A DNA stretch of 64,000 nucleotides from Aeromicrobium camelliae (lineage in GTDB: Bacteria > Actinomycetota > Actinomycetes > Propionibacteriales > Nocardioidaceae), in NCBI RefSeq assembly GCF_003850045.1, contig NZ_RQJX01000015.1, forward strand, positions 49,928-113,927, given 5' to 3'. Positions 48,082-56,626 of the stretch are shown here, piece by piece. The position numbers and the translations under genes are program-made. Numbering within the stretch: position 1 is the stretch's first letter; each line of letters opens with the position of its first letter. The notes under the pieces are model-generated. The model was given only the letters and a program-made list of their open reading frames with translations. It made no database searches and was not told the origin of the DNA.

Positions 48082-49320
48082 TCACGCGGTGGGCTCCGCG
48101 ACGGGGGCGGTGAACCCGATTCCGTCTGGCGCGTCGGTCACGGCGTCGCCGCCGACCGCCCCCAGGGCGCTGAGCAGCGTCACCCGAGGAATGACGCCGA
48201 CGAGCCGCCCGTCCTCGACGACCGCGAGCGCAGCGGGGCTCTCGGCCGACACCGTGAACAGATCGGCCACGGCCACGTCCGGCGTGACGGTGGTCGCGGG
48301 GACCACGAGTCCGTCCAGGTCACCCTGGCCCCGTTCGACAGCGCGGACGACGTCCTTCTCCGTCACGGCGCCGACGAGGCGATGCTGGCGGTCGACCACC
48401 AGGAGCGAACCCAGCTGGTGCTCGCGCATGAGCTTGTGCGCCGTGCGCGGCCCTTGCGTGGACCCCAGGACGGCGACGGGTCGCTCCATCACCGACGAGG
48501 CGGTGAGGACGCGAGTCCGGTCGACGTCCTGGACGAACTGCGCGACGTAGTCGTTCGCAGGGTTGTTGAGAATCTGCTCTGACGTGCCGATCTGCTCGAT
48601 CCGGCCGTCGCGCATCATCGCGATGCGGTCGCCGAGACGCATCGCCTCGTTGAGGTCGTGCGTGATGAAGACGATCGTCTTGCCCAGGCGCGACTGCAGT
48701 TCGACGAGCTGGTCCTGCATCTCGCGGCGGATCAGCGGATCGAGGGCGCTGAAGGCTTCGTCCATGAGCAGGATCTCGGTGCCGGCGGCGAGGGCGCGGG
48801 CGAGTCCGACCCGCTGGCGCATGCCGCCCGAGAGCTCGCCCGGCAGCGAACCGCCCCAACCGCCGAGGCCGACCATCGCGAGCGCGTCCTCGGCGCGCTG
48901 CTCCCGCTCGCTGCGGTTCATGCCGCGCAACTGCAGCCCGTACGCAGCGTTCTCCCCGACCGTGCGGTGCGGCAGCAGAGCGAAATGCTGGAAGACCATG
49001 CTGACCTTCTCGCGGCGCACCGCGCGCAGGCCCTTGGCGTCGAGGGCGTTGATGTTCTGCCCGTCGATGCGGATCTCGCCGGCGGTGGGCGTCAGCAGAC
49101 CGTTGATCATGCGGATCAAGGTGGACTTCCCGGAGCCGGACAGACCCATCGCCACGAAGATCTCGCCGCGTTCGGCGGTGAAGCTCGCGTCGATCACCGC
49201 GGCCGTCAGGCCGTCACGACGCAAGTCGTCTCGGGATTCGCCGCGCGCCAAGCGGGGGACACCGCGCTCGGCACCGCGGCCGAACACCTTGTACAGCTGG
49301 TCGGCATCGATCAGTGCCAC
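48082..49320 (-). CDS. proV: Glycine betaine ABC transporter ATP-binding protein with CBS pair
   Basis: 412 aa from GTG 49320. ATPase part about residues 1-270 (Walker A GLSGSGKSTLIRMINGLL, signature LSGGMRQRVGLARALA, Walker B ILLMDEAFSALDP, the Q-loop VFQHFALLPHRTVGENAAYGLQL). Two CBS domains follow, about 285-400 (RPVAVLGSTQGPRTAHKLMREHQLGSLLVVDRQ). CBS pairs in OpuA-type proteins sense ionic strength or c-di-AMP. Hence an osmoprotectant importer. Confidence 0.94.
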   Translation of the reverse strand: MALIDADQLYKVFGRGAERGVPRLARGESRDDLRRDGLTAAVIDASFTAERGEIFVAMGLSGSGKSTLIRMINGLLTPTAGEIRIDGQNINALDAKGLRAVRREKVSMVFQHFALLPHRTVGENAAYGLQLRGMNRSEREQRAEDALAMVGLGGWGGSLPGELSGGMRQRVGLARALAAGTEILLMDEAFSALDPLIRREMQDQLVELQSRLGKTIVFITHDLNEAMRLGDRIAMMRDGRIEQIGTSEQILNNPANDYVAQFVQDVDRTRVLTASSVMERPVAVLGSTQGPRTAHKLMREHQLGSLLVVDRQHRLVGAVTEKDVVRAVERGQGDLDGLVVPATTVTPDVAVADLFTVSAESPAALAVVEDGRLVGVIPRVTLLSALGAVGGDAVTDAPDGIGFTAPVAEPTA

Positions 49321-49340
49321 GTCAAAAGCCTCGTCTTCCG

Positions 49341-49426
49341 GGCTTACCGTCGCGTCCCCCCGGCCGCGTAAGCCACTGCCATCGGTTGCGTTCTCTGTCG
49401 GTCTCAGTCAGCGACAGGTGACTCTA
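49341..49426 (-). promoter_or_regulatory. proV promoter and structured 5' leader
   Basis: TAGAGT (49421-49426, minus sense) is a -10 candidate that predicts a leader of about 95 bases. The leader contains a hairpin of GGCTTAC/GTAAGCC arms (49341-49347 and 49368-49374) enclosing a G/C-rich loop, 21 bases before the GTG start. No known riboswitch consensus is matched. Confidence 0.5.
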
Positions 49427-49496
49427 CCAGCGATTCTCAGCAGCCGTTCAGGGGGGCTTCAGGAATGCTGAAAGCGGAGGGTGGTGGCGCGTGGCG

Positions 49497-50612
49497 CTAC
49501 AAGTCCTGCGATTCGTCCCCCACGACGCCGTCGGTGACGGGTGGTTCGCCTTCGGCGAGGTGCCGGACGATGCTGTTGACGCACGCGGCGAAGGGCACCG
49601 CGAGCAGCGCGCCGACGATCCCCGCGACGACGATGCCGGCGGCGATCGCCACGATGATCGCCAGCGGGTGAATCGCCACGATGTGCCCCATGAGGAAGGG
49701 CTGCAGGACGTGCGATTCGATCTGCTGGACGGCCACGACCCCGGCCAGCATCAGCAGTGCAGTGATGGGGCCGTGCGCCACGAGGGCCACCAGCACCGCG
49801 ACCATGCCCGAGATGAGAGCGCCCACGATGGGGATGAAGGCGCCGAGGAACACGAGCACACCGATGGCCAGCGCAAGCGGCACCTGCAAGATGACCGCGA
49901 CCAGCGCGATCCCCACGGCATCGGCGAGGGCGACCAGGACCGTCGCCCGGACGAACGCGGTGAGCGACCCCCACGCCGCACGCCCCGACGAGCGCACCTT
50001 GTCGCGCGAGGCACGCGGGAAGAACTGCACGACCCAATCCCAGATCTTCGCGCCGTCGTAGAGGAAGAAGAAGGTCGCGAAGATCGCGATGAAGAAGCCC
50101 GCGACGAAGTGGGTGACCCGGGTACCGACTTCGGTGGCCTGACTGACGACGGAACTGTCGCTCGACGCGATCGCCGCCTGGACTCGATCGATCCACTGGG
50201 CCAGCTGGGCGTCGCTGAGGTTGAGCGGCCCTTGCTTGGCCCAATCCTGAAGTTGAGCGATGCCCTCGACCACGGCGTCGCGCAAATCGTTGAACTGCGT
50301 GGACAGCTGCGTCCCGACGACCGTGATGAGGCCGCCCACGGCGACCAGCATGCCGATGACGACGATGAACGTGGCCACGATCCGCGGCACTTTGCGCCGG
50401 TGCATCGCGTCGACGGCACCGGCGGTCAACGCCGTGAGCAAGAGGCCGACGGCGAGCGGGACCGTGACTTCGGAGAGGAAGCCGAGCAGCCACGCGAGCG
50501 CATAGCCCGCCACGGCGATGACGATCAGGCGCCACGACCAGGCCGCGGCGATCTCGATGCCGACCGGAACCTCGTAGCGCCGGCCCTCCGGACGCGGACT
50601 CTGACTACTCAC
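49497..50612 (-). CDS. AI-2E family transporter (permease)
   Basis: 371 aa, about eight spans with the family half-site [30 protein letters not shown] and [32 protein letters not shown]. Members export small solutes or act as sodium/proton antiporters; autoinducer export is only one case. GTG start with TAGTCT (50619-50624, minus sense) six bases upstream, so leaderless. Divergent from msrA. Confidence 0.9.
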   Translation of the reverse strand: MSSQSPRPEGRRYEVPVGIEIAAAWSWRLIVIAVAGYALAWLLGFLSEVTVPLAVGLLLTALTAGAVDAMHRRKVPRIVATFIVVIGMLVAVGGLITVVGTQLSTQFNDLRDAVVEGIAQLQDWAKQGPLNLSDAQLAQWIDRVQAAIASSDSSVVSQATEVGTRVTHFVAGFFIAIFATFFFLYDGAKIWDWVVQFFPRASRDKVRSSGRAAWGSLTAFVRATVLVALADAVGIALVAVILQVPLALAIGVLVFLGAFIPIVGALISGMVAVLVALVAHGPITALLMLAGVVAVQQIESHVLQPFLMGHIVAIHPLAIIVAIAAGIVVAGIVGALLAVPFAACVNSIVRHLAEGEPPVTDGVVGDESQDL

Positions 50613-50695
50613 TCTTCGAGACTAAGGGAACAGACCGACGCCGCACGGCGTTGTGTGACATGTCCGCACCTTCTCGACCAGTGATGAGGCGAACC

Positions 50696-51337
50696 ATGAT
50701 CTTCGGTCGCGACAAGACCCAGCTCCCCACCCCCGAGACCGCGTTGCCCGGACGCGAGTCCAGGCCGTTCGCGGTGGGTGACCGGCACCTCGTGACCGGC
50801 AACCCGATCGAGACGGATGGGCCTGAGGGCTTCGAGGTGGCCGTCTTCGGACTCGGGTGCTTCTGGGGCGAGGAGAAGACGTTCTGGGAGCAGCCCGGCG
50901 TCTGGTCGACCTCCGTCGGGTACGCGGGCGGCATCACGCCGCATCCGACGTACGAGGAGGTCTGCACGGGCCTGACCGGTCACGCGGAGGTCGTGCGGGT
51001 CGTCTTCGACCCCGCGGTCACCAGTTACGACCAGCTCCTCAAGGTGTTCTGGGAGAACCACGACCCGACCCAGGGCATGCGCCAGGGCAACGACCGCGGC
51101 AGCCAGTATCGCTCCATCCTGCTCACCACGAGCGAGGAGCAGCAGCGCAAGGCGGAGGCGTCGCGCGATGCCTACCAGCGGCAGATGACCGCCCACGGCT
51201 ATGGGCAGATCACCACGCAGATCCGGCCGCTCGACGAGTACTACTACGCCGAGGAATACCACCAGCAGTACCTGGTGAAGAACCCGTTCGGCTACTGCCC
51301 GCTGCACGCGACCGGGGTGCAGTACGCCGACGTCTGA
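50696..51337 (+). CDS. msrA: Peptide methionine sulfoxide reductase
   Basis: 213 aa from ATG 50696 (in-frame ATGs at 50684 and 50651 exist). Catalytic Cys55 in the MsrA motif [37 protein letters not shown] and QYRSILLT are conserved; the C-terminal FGYCPLH offers a recycling cysteine. Reduces methionine-S-sulfoxide in oxidised proteins. GAGG six bases before the start. Confidence 0.94.
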   Translation: MIFGRDKTQLPTPETALPGRESRPFAVGDRHLVTGNPIETDGPEGFEVAVFGLGCFWGEEKTFWEQPGVWSTSVGYAGGITPHPTYEEVCTGLTGHAEVVRVVFDPAVTSYDQLLKVFWENHDPTQGMRQGNDRGSQYRSILLTTSEEQQRKAEASRDAYQRQMTAHGYGQITTQIRPLDEYYYAEEYHQQYLVKNPFGYCPLHATGVQYADV

Positions 51338-51363
51338 GCCCGCGAGGCCCTAGGCTGGCCGTC

Positions 51364-51930
51364 GTGAGCGTCAGGAGTCGGTGGAGCCGCGCGGAGCTCG
51401 AGTCCTTCGCAGGACGCACGATCCCCGACCTCCTCCCCGAGGGCGAACTCGCACTGCTGTTCGTGGGCATCAATCCCGGACTCGTGAGTGCCGCGACGGG
51501 TCTGCACTTCGCGCGGCGCGGCAACCGTTTCTACCCCGCGCTGCGCGACGCGGGCCTGATCGAGACGATCGACCCCGAGGAAGCGCGTCCGCAGCTCGCC
51601 GCATGCGGCGTCGGCATCACGAACCTCGTCGCCCGCGCGTCAGCTCGCGCTGACGAACTCGATCGCACCGAGCTAGTGGAAGGACGACAGCGGCTCGCCC
51701 ACCTCGTCGAGGAACGCCGCCCGCGCGTCGTGGCCGTGCTGGGCGTGACCGCGTATCGCACCGCCTTCGGCGAGCCGCGCGCCGCGACGGGACGGCAGCC
51801 TCGGGACCTGGCTGGAGCGCAGTTGTGGGTGGCGCCGAACCCCAGCGGGCTGAACGCGCACGCCACGCCGGAGACCCTCGCCGCGGACTACGCCGAGATC
51901 GCCCGCGCCGCGGGCCTGCTGGACGCCTAG
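51364..51930 (+). CDS. Mug-type mismatch-specific uracil/thymine DNA glycosylase
   Basis: 188 aa. Family motifs are the catalytic loop VGINPGLVSAATGLHFARRGNRFYPAL (Asn) and NPSGLNAHATPE. It removes uracil or thymine from G:U/G:T mispairs. GTG start, seven bases after TAGGCT (51351-51356), so leaderless. Its stop overlaps the convergent hxlR gene by four bases. Confidence 0.9.
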   Translation: MSVRSRWSRAELESFAGRTIPDLLPEGELALLFVGINPGLVSAATGLHFARRGNRFYPALRDAGLIETIDPEEARPQLAACGVGITNLVARASARADELDRTELVEGRQRLAHLVEERRPRVVAVLGVTAYRTAFGEPRAATGRQPRDLAGAQLWVAPNPSGLNAHATPETLAADYAEIARAAGLLDA

Positions 51931-52280
51931 CCGGCACTCCGGGGCGCCAGCAGCGTCGGCATGACCTCGTACAGCGCGTCGATGAGGTGGCGTGTCGCGT
52001 CGGCGATCCGCTCCCCCTCGGGCGTGAGGGCGTACTCGACCCGCTGGCCGCCGGGCTGCTGATCGCGGACCACGAGTCCGTCACCTTCCAACGTCTTCAA
52101 GGTCTGCGAGAGCATCCGATCGCTGATGCCACCGATCGCACGTGCGATGTCGTTGAAGCGGCGAGGGCCCGGCCGCAGCGCGGCCAGGGTCAGTGCTCCC
52201 CACCGGCTGGTCACGTGATCGAGCACTGAGCGCGACGGGCAGTCGGTCGCGAACACGTCGAAGGCTCGCAGATCGACCAT
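51927..52280 (-). CDS. HxlR-family transcriptional regulator
   Basis: 117 aa, a winged helix with C14 in FATDCPSRSVLDHVTSRWG, at the position of the redox or aldehyde-sensing cysteine of HypR/YodB-type proteins, and RFNDIARAIGGISDRMLSQTLKTLEGDGLV. GGAGG six bases before the ATG. Divergent from an NmrA-like gene, the standard pairing in which the regulator senses quinones or electrophiles and represses the neighbour. Confidence 0.92.
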   Translation of the reverse strand: MVDLRAFDVFATDCPSRSVLDHVTSRWGALTLAALRPGPRRFNDIARAIGGISDRMLSQTLKTLEGDGLVVRDQQPGGQRVEYALTPEGERIADATRHLIDALYEVMPTLLAPRSAG

Positions 52281-52316
52281 GGGGCACCTCCCGGCTCGTT
52301 TACTTACTCCAGTATA

Positions 52317-52337
52317 GTGCTTACGAAATGTAAGTAC
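52317..52337. promoter_or_regulatory. HxlR operator candidate
   Basis: GTGCTTAC-GAAAT-GTAAGTAC (52317-52337) is an inverted repeat with one mismatch in its 8-bp arms. A further TACTTAC half-site is at 52301-52307. Both lie in the 74-bp hxlR/NmrA-like intergenic region, 18 bases from the start of the target gene. Confidence 0.72.
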
Positions 52338-52354
52338 TCGACCAGGAGAACCCC

Positions 52355-53212
52355 ATGACCATCGCCGTGACCGGATCGACGGGCGCCCTCGGCACCCTCG
52401 TCATCGACGCACTCGCTGCGCACGTCAACCTCGACCAGGTCGTCGCCCTCGCGCGCGACCCCCAGCGAGCGGCCCACCTCCGCGAGCGCGGAGCCCAGGT
52501 GCGCGCCTTCGACTACGACCAGCCCGAGCAACTGGAGGACGCACTCGCCGGCGTCACCGACCTGTTGCTGATTTCGAGCAACGCGGTCGGCCAGCGCGTC
52601 GATCAGCACCGCGCCGTCATCGACGCGGCCCGCGCCGCCGGCGTGGGCCGGATCGTCTACACCAGCGCGCTCGGAGCCAGCGACACCTCCCTCAACCCCG
52701 TCGCGCCCGACCACGTCGAGACCGAACGACTCCTCGCGGCCTCCGGCCTCCCTCACGTCATCGTGCGCAACGGCTGGTACAGCGAGAACTACCTGGGCGA
52801 ACTCGAGAACGCCCGCCAGCACGGGGCCGTGATCACCAGCGCCGGAGACGGCACCGTCGCCTCGGCCGCTCGCGCGGACTACGCCGCGGCCGCCGCGGCC
52901 ATACTCGTGGACCCCGACGCGAAGCCGGTCTATGAGCTGTCGGGCGACACCGCCTGGACATTCGACGACCTCGCGAAGGCGCTGGCCGCCGCCACCGGCG
53001 CGGACGTGGAGGTGCGCCGCGTCTCCGCGGACGAACACCGCGACGTGCTCCGCGAGGCGGGGCTGCCTGAAGGTGCGATCGAGTTCGTCGTCGGCGTCGA
53101 CGCGGCCATCGCGCAGGGCGAGCTGGGGGTGACGACGAGCGAGCTCGCCGCGCTGATCGGACGACCCACCACGCCACTGAGCGACACCCTCGAGGCCGCC
53201 ACTCGGGCCTGA
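52355..53212 (+). CDS. NmrA-like NAD(P)H-binding protein (QorB/YtfG type)
   Basis: 285 aa. Rossmann motif TGSTGALGTLVIDAL at residues 6-20, YTSALGAS, and HVETERLLAASGLPHVIVRNGWYSENY. Closest to NAD(P)H:quinone oxidoreductase 2 of the atypical SDR class. It probably detoxifies quinones under control of the divergent HxlR regulator. Confidence 0.9.
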   Translation: MTIAVTGSTGALGTLVIDALAAHVNLDQVVALARDPQRAAHLRERGAQVRAFDYDQPEQLEDALAGVTDLLLISSNAVGQRVDQHRAVIDAARAAGVGRIVYTSALGASDTSLNPVAPDHVETERLLAASGLPHVIVRNGWYSENYLGELENARQHGAVITSAGDGTVASAARADYAAAAAAILVDPDAKPVYELSGDTAWTFDDLAKALAAATGADVEVRRVSADEHRDVLREAGLPEGAIEFVVGVDAAIAQGELGVTTSELAALIGRPTTPLSDTLEAATRA

Positions 53213-53266
53213 AACGGCAGCGTTTTCGCCATCAGCGAAATGTAGGTGCGCGGACTTGGGTGAGCA

Positions 53267-53291
53267 AAGTTGAGTGACCTACACTCAACTT
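53267..53291. promoter_or_regulatory. HAIR operator (HspR binding site) of hsp20
   Basis: AAGTTGAGTG (53267-53276) and CACTCAACTT (53282-53291) form a perfect 10-bp inverted repeat with a five-base centre. It contains TTGAGT-N7-ACTCAA, matching the HAIR consensus CTTGAGT-N7-ACTCAAG except at the outermost base of each arm. HspR with DnaK would repress hsp20 here until heat shock. Confidence 0.85.
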
Positions 53292-53336
53292 GTGACCGGT
53301 CGTGGGGACCGGGAACGTGAAGAAGGAGGACTGCCC

Positions 53337-53819
53337 ATGTCGACCACACTTTCCCTGTTCACTCGCCGTGACCCCTTCGACGCCCTCATGCGCTCCGCGT
53401 TCGGCACCGGCACGTGGCCCGAGCCCCTGCGCACGGACTTCATGCCGGCCGCCGAGGCGGTACGCGACGGCGACGACGTCATCGTCCGGCTCGAAGTACC
53501 CGGTATCGACATCGAGTCCGACGTGACCGTCGAGGTCGTGCAGGACCGCCTCGTCGTGCGCGGCGAACGCCGTGACGAGCGGGCCGAGGACCGCGAAGGC
53601 CGCAGCATCCGCGAGATCCGTTACGGCCAGTTCGAGCGTACGTTCACGCTGCCGTCGCACATCGGCGCCGACGCAGTCAGCGCCTCGTACGACCGCGGTG
53701 TGCTGAACATCCGGGTGAGCGGCGTCTATGCGGGCACCGAGCCGACACGCATCACGATCAGCGAAGGCAGCACCACGAAGGCGCTCACGGCGGACGAGGA
53801 CGACGCGACGGAGCGCTGA
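53337..53819 (+). CDS. hsp20: Hsp20/alpha-crystallin small heat-shock protein
   Basis: 160 aa from ATG 53337, with AAGGAGG eight bases upstream. Alpha-crystallin domain about residues 38-140 (DDVIVRLEVPGIDIESDVTVEVVQDRLVVRGER, RTFTLPSHIGADAVSASYDRGVLNIRV), with an acidic C-terminal tail. No clear IXI motif is seen at the tail. ATP-independent holdase. The HAIR site 46 bases upstream indicates control by HspR, whose gene is not in the window. Confidence 0.93.
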   Translation: MSTTLSLFTRRDPFDALMRSAFGTGTWPEPLRTDFMPAAEAVRDGDDVIVRLEVPGIDIESDVTVEVVQDRLVVRGERRDERAEDREGRSIREIRYGQFERTFTLPSHIGADAVSASYDRGVLNIRVSGVYAGTEPTRITISEGSTTKALTADEDDATER

Positions 53820-53840
53820 TCGTCAGGGGACGCCGCCAGC

Positions 53841-54272
53841 GTGACGAGCATGGAGCAACGTCTCAGTCTCATCACGCTCGGCGTCACCGACCTCACCCGC
53901 GCGCGGGCCTTCTACGAGAGCGGCCTCGGGTTCGTCAAGAACAACGACGAACCCGAGGTCGCGTACTATCAGCTCCCGGGCCTGGTCCTCGCGTTGTGGT
54001 CGCGCGCCGAACTCGCGGCCGACACCGGCGTCGGCGACACCGGCTCCGGCTTCTCCGGGATCGCGCTTGCGTACAACACCCGCACGCGTGACGAAGTCGA
54101 CGCGGTCGTCGAGCAGGCCGTCCAGGCCGGTGCCACCCTCACACGCGCGGCCGCGCCGACCCCATGGGGCGGGTACTCCGCCTACGTCGCCGACCCGGAC
54201 GGCCACCTGTGGGAGGTCGCTCACAACCCGTTCTGGACGGTCGATGCCGACGGCCGGACGAGCCTGCGCTGA
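53841..54272 (+). CDS. VOC superfamily protein (glyoxalase-like)
   Basis: 143 aa from GTG 53841 (AGGGGA ten bases upstream); ATG 53850 is the alternative. Single VOC module with SLITLGVTDLTRARAFYESGLGF at the start and GGYSAYVADPDGHLWEVAHNPFW at the end, including the usual His/Glu metal residues. Substrate unknown. It follows hsp20 by 21 bases and may be read through from it; the P450 gene converges on it. Confidence 0.85.
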   Translation: MTSMEQRLSLITLGVTDLTRARAFYESGLGFVKNNDEPEVAYYQLPGLVLALWSRAELAADTGVGDTGSGFSGIALAYNTRTRDEVDAVVEQAVQAGATLTRAAAPTPWGGYSAYVADPDGHLWEVAHNPFWTVDADGRTSLR

Positions 54273-54275
54273 GCG

Positions 54276-55745
54276 TCAGTGCGAGACCGGGCATCGGCCC
54301 GCCCGGTCGTCACCACCATCGGCGTGGCCCGACGGTGCCTCCGACGACGGCGTCCGCGGCTGCAGCTCGAGCCGGAAGCCCTTCGGGACGATCGTGAGCC
54401 GTTCATCGATCCGCAGTTCGTAGTCCGGGTCTCCGCTGATCTCATAGCGGTGCAGGATGCGCGCGAGGACGAGGATGGCCTCGTGCAAGGCGAACTGCCG
54501 GCCGATACAGGCTCGTTCGCCCGTCCCGAACGGCTTGTAGATGTTCTTGGCCCTGCCGCGGCTGTTCTGTGGCAGGAAGCGATCCGGGTTGAACTGATCG
54601 GCGTCCTCACCCCAAACCCGCTGATCACGGTGCGTCAGCGGCAGGATGATCAGCGCCCAGTCGTCAGGCGTCATGCGGTACGTCCCGGCCAGCATCGTCT
54701 CCTCGCGCGGGCTGCGTGAGAACGCCGGAGCGGTCGGCCAGAGCCGCAGCGCCTCGTCGAGGATGCGGCGCAGGTAGCGGAACTTCGGCACCTGCTCGAA
54801 CGTCGGTTCGGCGTCGGGATCAGGGCCCAGGATCGCGTCCGTCTCTGCGTGGGCCCTCGCCAACACGTCCGGGTGCCGCGAGAGGTAGTAGAGCGAGAAG
54901 CTGAGCGCGCCCGAGGTCGTCTCGTGGCCGGCGACCAGGAACGTGAGGATCTGGTGCCGGATGTTGACGTCGTCGAGCTTCTCGCCCGTCTGCGGGTGCG
55001 CGGTCCGGAGCATGAGATCGAGCAGGTCGCCCCGTTCTTCCCCACTGGCCCGCCGATCCGTGATGAGGCCGTCCACCAGTTCATCCACGTACGCGAGGTG
55101 ATCGGCGTTCTCCGCATCGATCTTGCGGGCGATGCGCTTGCCGCCGGGAATGGTGTCGAGCGAGGACTTGCGCATGCCGGTGGTGAGCGCGGCGATCATC
55201 GCCGGCACGAACGGATGCACCTCGCGGGAGGTGAACGAGCCGAAGTCGCGACTGAAGGCGGTGCGACTGATCGTCTCCATCGTCAGCTTGGTCATGTCGG
55301 CGGTGACGTCGATCGGACCGTCCACCGCATCCCAGACATCGAACATCTCGCGAGCGGTGTCCAGCATGGTGGTGTGGTAGCCCCGCATCGAGTCCTTCGT
55401 GAAGGCGGGCATGAGGAGGTCGTGGGCGCGTTGCCAGTTCGGCTCGCCGTCGTACGCGGTGAACAAGGCGTCTCCGACGAACTCGCGGAGCGCCTCGAGG
55501 GCCGGCGACAGCGCCTTGCGGAACCGGCTCTCGTCGCAGAGCTCGGCCGCGAGTTCGGCGCTCTGCACGAAGACGAACTTCTGGCCGAACACGCGGATCT
55601 CGAAGATGTCGCCCATCGAGGGGGCGAGCCGCATGACGTTGGAGAGCGGCGTCCCGGTGCGCAGGTGCAGTGCGTCGCCCGCGATCGGGACCCGTCCGGC
55701 GGGATGCTCGAAGGTGTGGCCCGACCAGTCGTTCCGGACCGCCAT
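54276..55745 (-). CDS. Cytochrome P450, CYP102 (BM3) heme-domain-like, without reductase
   Basis: 489 aa. Heme-binding motif FGTGERACIGRQF with thiolate Cys413; I-helix FLVAGHETTSGAL; K-helix EALRLWP (ExxR). The N-terminal half closely follows BM3 (GDIFEIRVFGQKFVFVQS, CDESRFRKALSPAL, DALFTAYDGEPNWQRAHDLLMPAF), including the Phe at the BM3 Phe87 position. The protein ends soon after the heme domain with a GRCPVSH tail; the FMN/FAD reductase is absent and no ferredoxin gene is adjacent. It starts one base into the SDR stop (TGATG), so the two are co-translated. Probable fatty-acid or lipid hydroxylase that borrows electrons from elsewhere. Confidence 0.92.
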   Translation of the reverse strand: MAVRNDWSGHTFEHPAGRVPIAGDALHLRTGTPLSNVMRLAPSMGDIFEIRVFGQKFVFVQSAELAAELCDESRFRKALSPALEALREFVGDALFTAYDGEPNWQRAHDLLMPAFTKDSMRGYHTTMLDTAREMFDVWDAVDGPIDVTADMTKLTMETISRTAFSRDFGSFTSREVHPFVPAMIAALTTGMRKSSLDTIPGGKRIARKIDAENADHLAYVDELVDGLITDRRASGEERGDLLDLMLRTAHPQTGEKLDDVNIRHQILTFLVAGHETTSGALSFSLYYLSRHPDVLARAHAETDAILGPDPDAEPTFEQVPKFRYLRRILDEALRLWPTAPAFSRSPREETMLAGTYRMTPDDWALIILPLTHRDQRVWGEDADQFNPDRFLPQNSRGRAKNIYKPFGTGERACIGRQFALHEAILVLARILHRYEISGDPDYELRIDERLTIVPKGFRLELQPRTPSSEAPSGHADGGDDRAGRCPVSH

Positions 55746-56563
55746 CAGAGCTTCGTCCTCGAGGCGGCGAGGGCGAGCAAACGCTGGTATCCCGGGCCCA
55801 CCGCGCGGCTGAGGATGTCGAGCGCCACCGCGTCGGGTCCGATGAGCACCCGGGCTTTCCGCTTCTCAACACCCCGCAGGATGATCTCGGCGGCGCGCTC
55901 AGGTGAGGTGCGGGCGATCCGGTCGAAGACTCCCTCGATGGTCTCGCGATCACGGTCGCCGGTCTTTCCGGCGTTACGAGCGACGTCCGTGCGGATGCCG
56001 CCGGGGTGGACGGAGGTGACGGCGACCGGTCGCTTGCGGAGCAGCATCTCGATGCGCAACGTCTCGGTGAAGCCACGCACCGCGAACTTGGCCGCGTTGT
56101 AGGCACCTTGCGTGGGCGATGCCATGATGCCGAAGACGCTGGAGACGTTGACGACGTGACCGTCGCGCGAGGCGATGAGATGGGGGAGGAAGGCCTTCGT
56201 CCCGTTCACCACGCCCCAGTAGTCCACATCGGTGACACGCTCGAGATCGGCGAACTCGAGTTCCTCGATGTCGCCGACGAACGTGATGCCGGCGTTGTTG
56301 ATCACAAGATGCACGACGCCGAACTGCTCGACCACCTGTGATGCGTACGCGAACATGGCCTCGCGGTCGGCGACGTCGAGATGGTCCGCCCGGACCTCGG
56401 TGCCGTACTGCGCGGCCAGCGCTTCGGTCTCCTTGAGGCCCTCGTCATCGATGTCGCAGATCGCGATCCGCGCGCCCCGTTTGGCCAGTTCGAGAGCCAG
56501 CGCGCGACCGATGCCGGCGGCCGCTCCCGTCACGACCGCCACGCGGCCGGTGAAATATGTCAT
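55745..56563 (-). CDS. Short-chain dehydrogenase/reductase
   Basis: 272 aa classical SDR: TGAAAGIGRALALELAKRGARIAI (residues 11-34), NNAG (about 89-92), catalytic SSV...Y-x-x-x-K in GAYNAAKFAVRGF, and a C-terminal extension. First gene of the SDR-P450 operon; it may oxidise the alcohol the P450 makes. Substrate unknown. GATAC-CGACA-GTATC lies just upstream. Confidence 0.88.
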   Translation of the reverse strand: MTYFTGRVAVVTGAAAGIGRALALELAKRGARIAICDIDDEGLKETEALAAQYGTEVRADHLDVADREAMFAYASQVVEQFGVVHLVINNAGITFVGDIEELEFADLERVTDVDYWGVVNGTKAFLPHLIASRDGHVVNVSSVFGIMASPTQGAYNAAKFAVRGFTETLRIEMLLRKRPVAVTSVHPGGIRTDVARNAGKTGDRDRETIEGVFDRIARTSPERAAEIILRGVEKRKARVLIGPDAVALDILSRAVGPGYQRLLALAASRTKL

Positions 56564-56586
56564 CCCTGCTCACCCCTTCGGCTCCA

Positions 56587-56601
56587 GATACCGACAGTAT
56601 C
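56587..56601. promoter_or_regulatory. Inverted repeat in the SDR-P450 promoter
   Basis: GATAC-CGACA-GTATC (5-bp arms, five-base centre) overlaps a possible GATACT -10 box of the SDR gene, as a repressor site would. Confidence 0.5.
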
Positions 56602-56626
56602 CGTTTTCGGCGGGATGTGCGACGCC

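Noticed and set aside
49321..49420. ydaO (c-di-AMP), glycine or SAM riboswitch upstream of proV
   Set aside because: The conserved core sequences of these riboswitches are not present; only an unassigned hairpin is visible.
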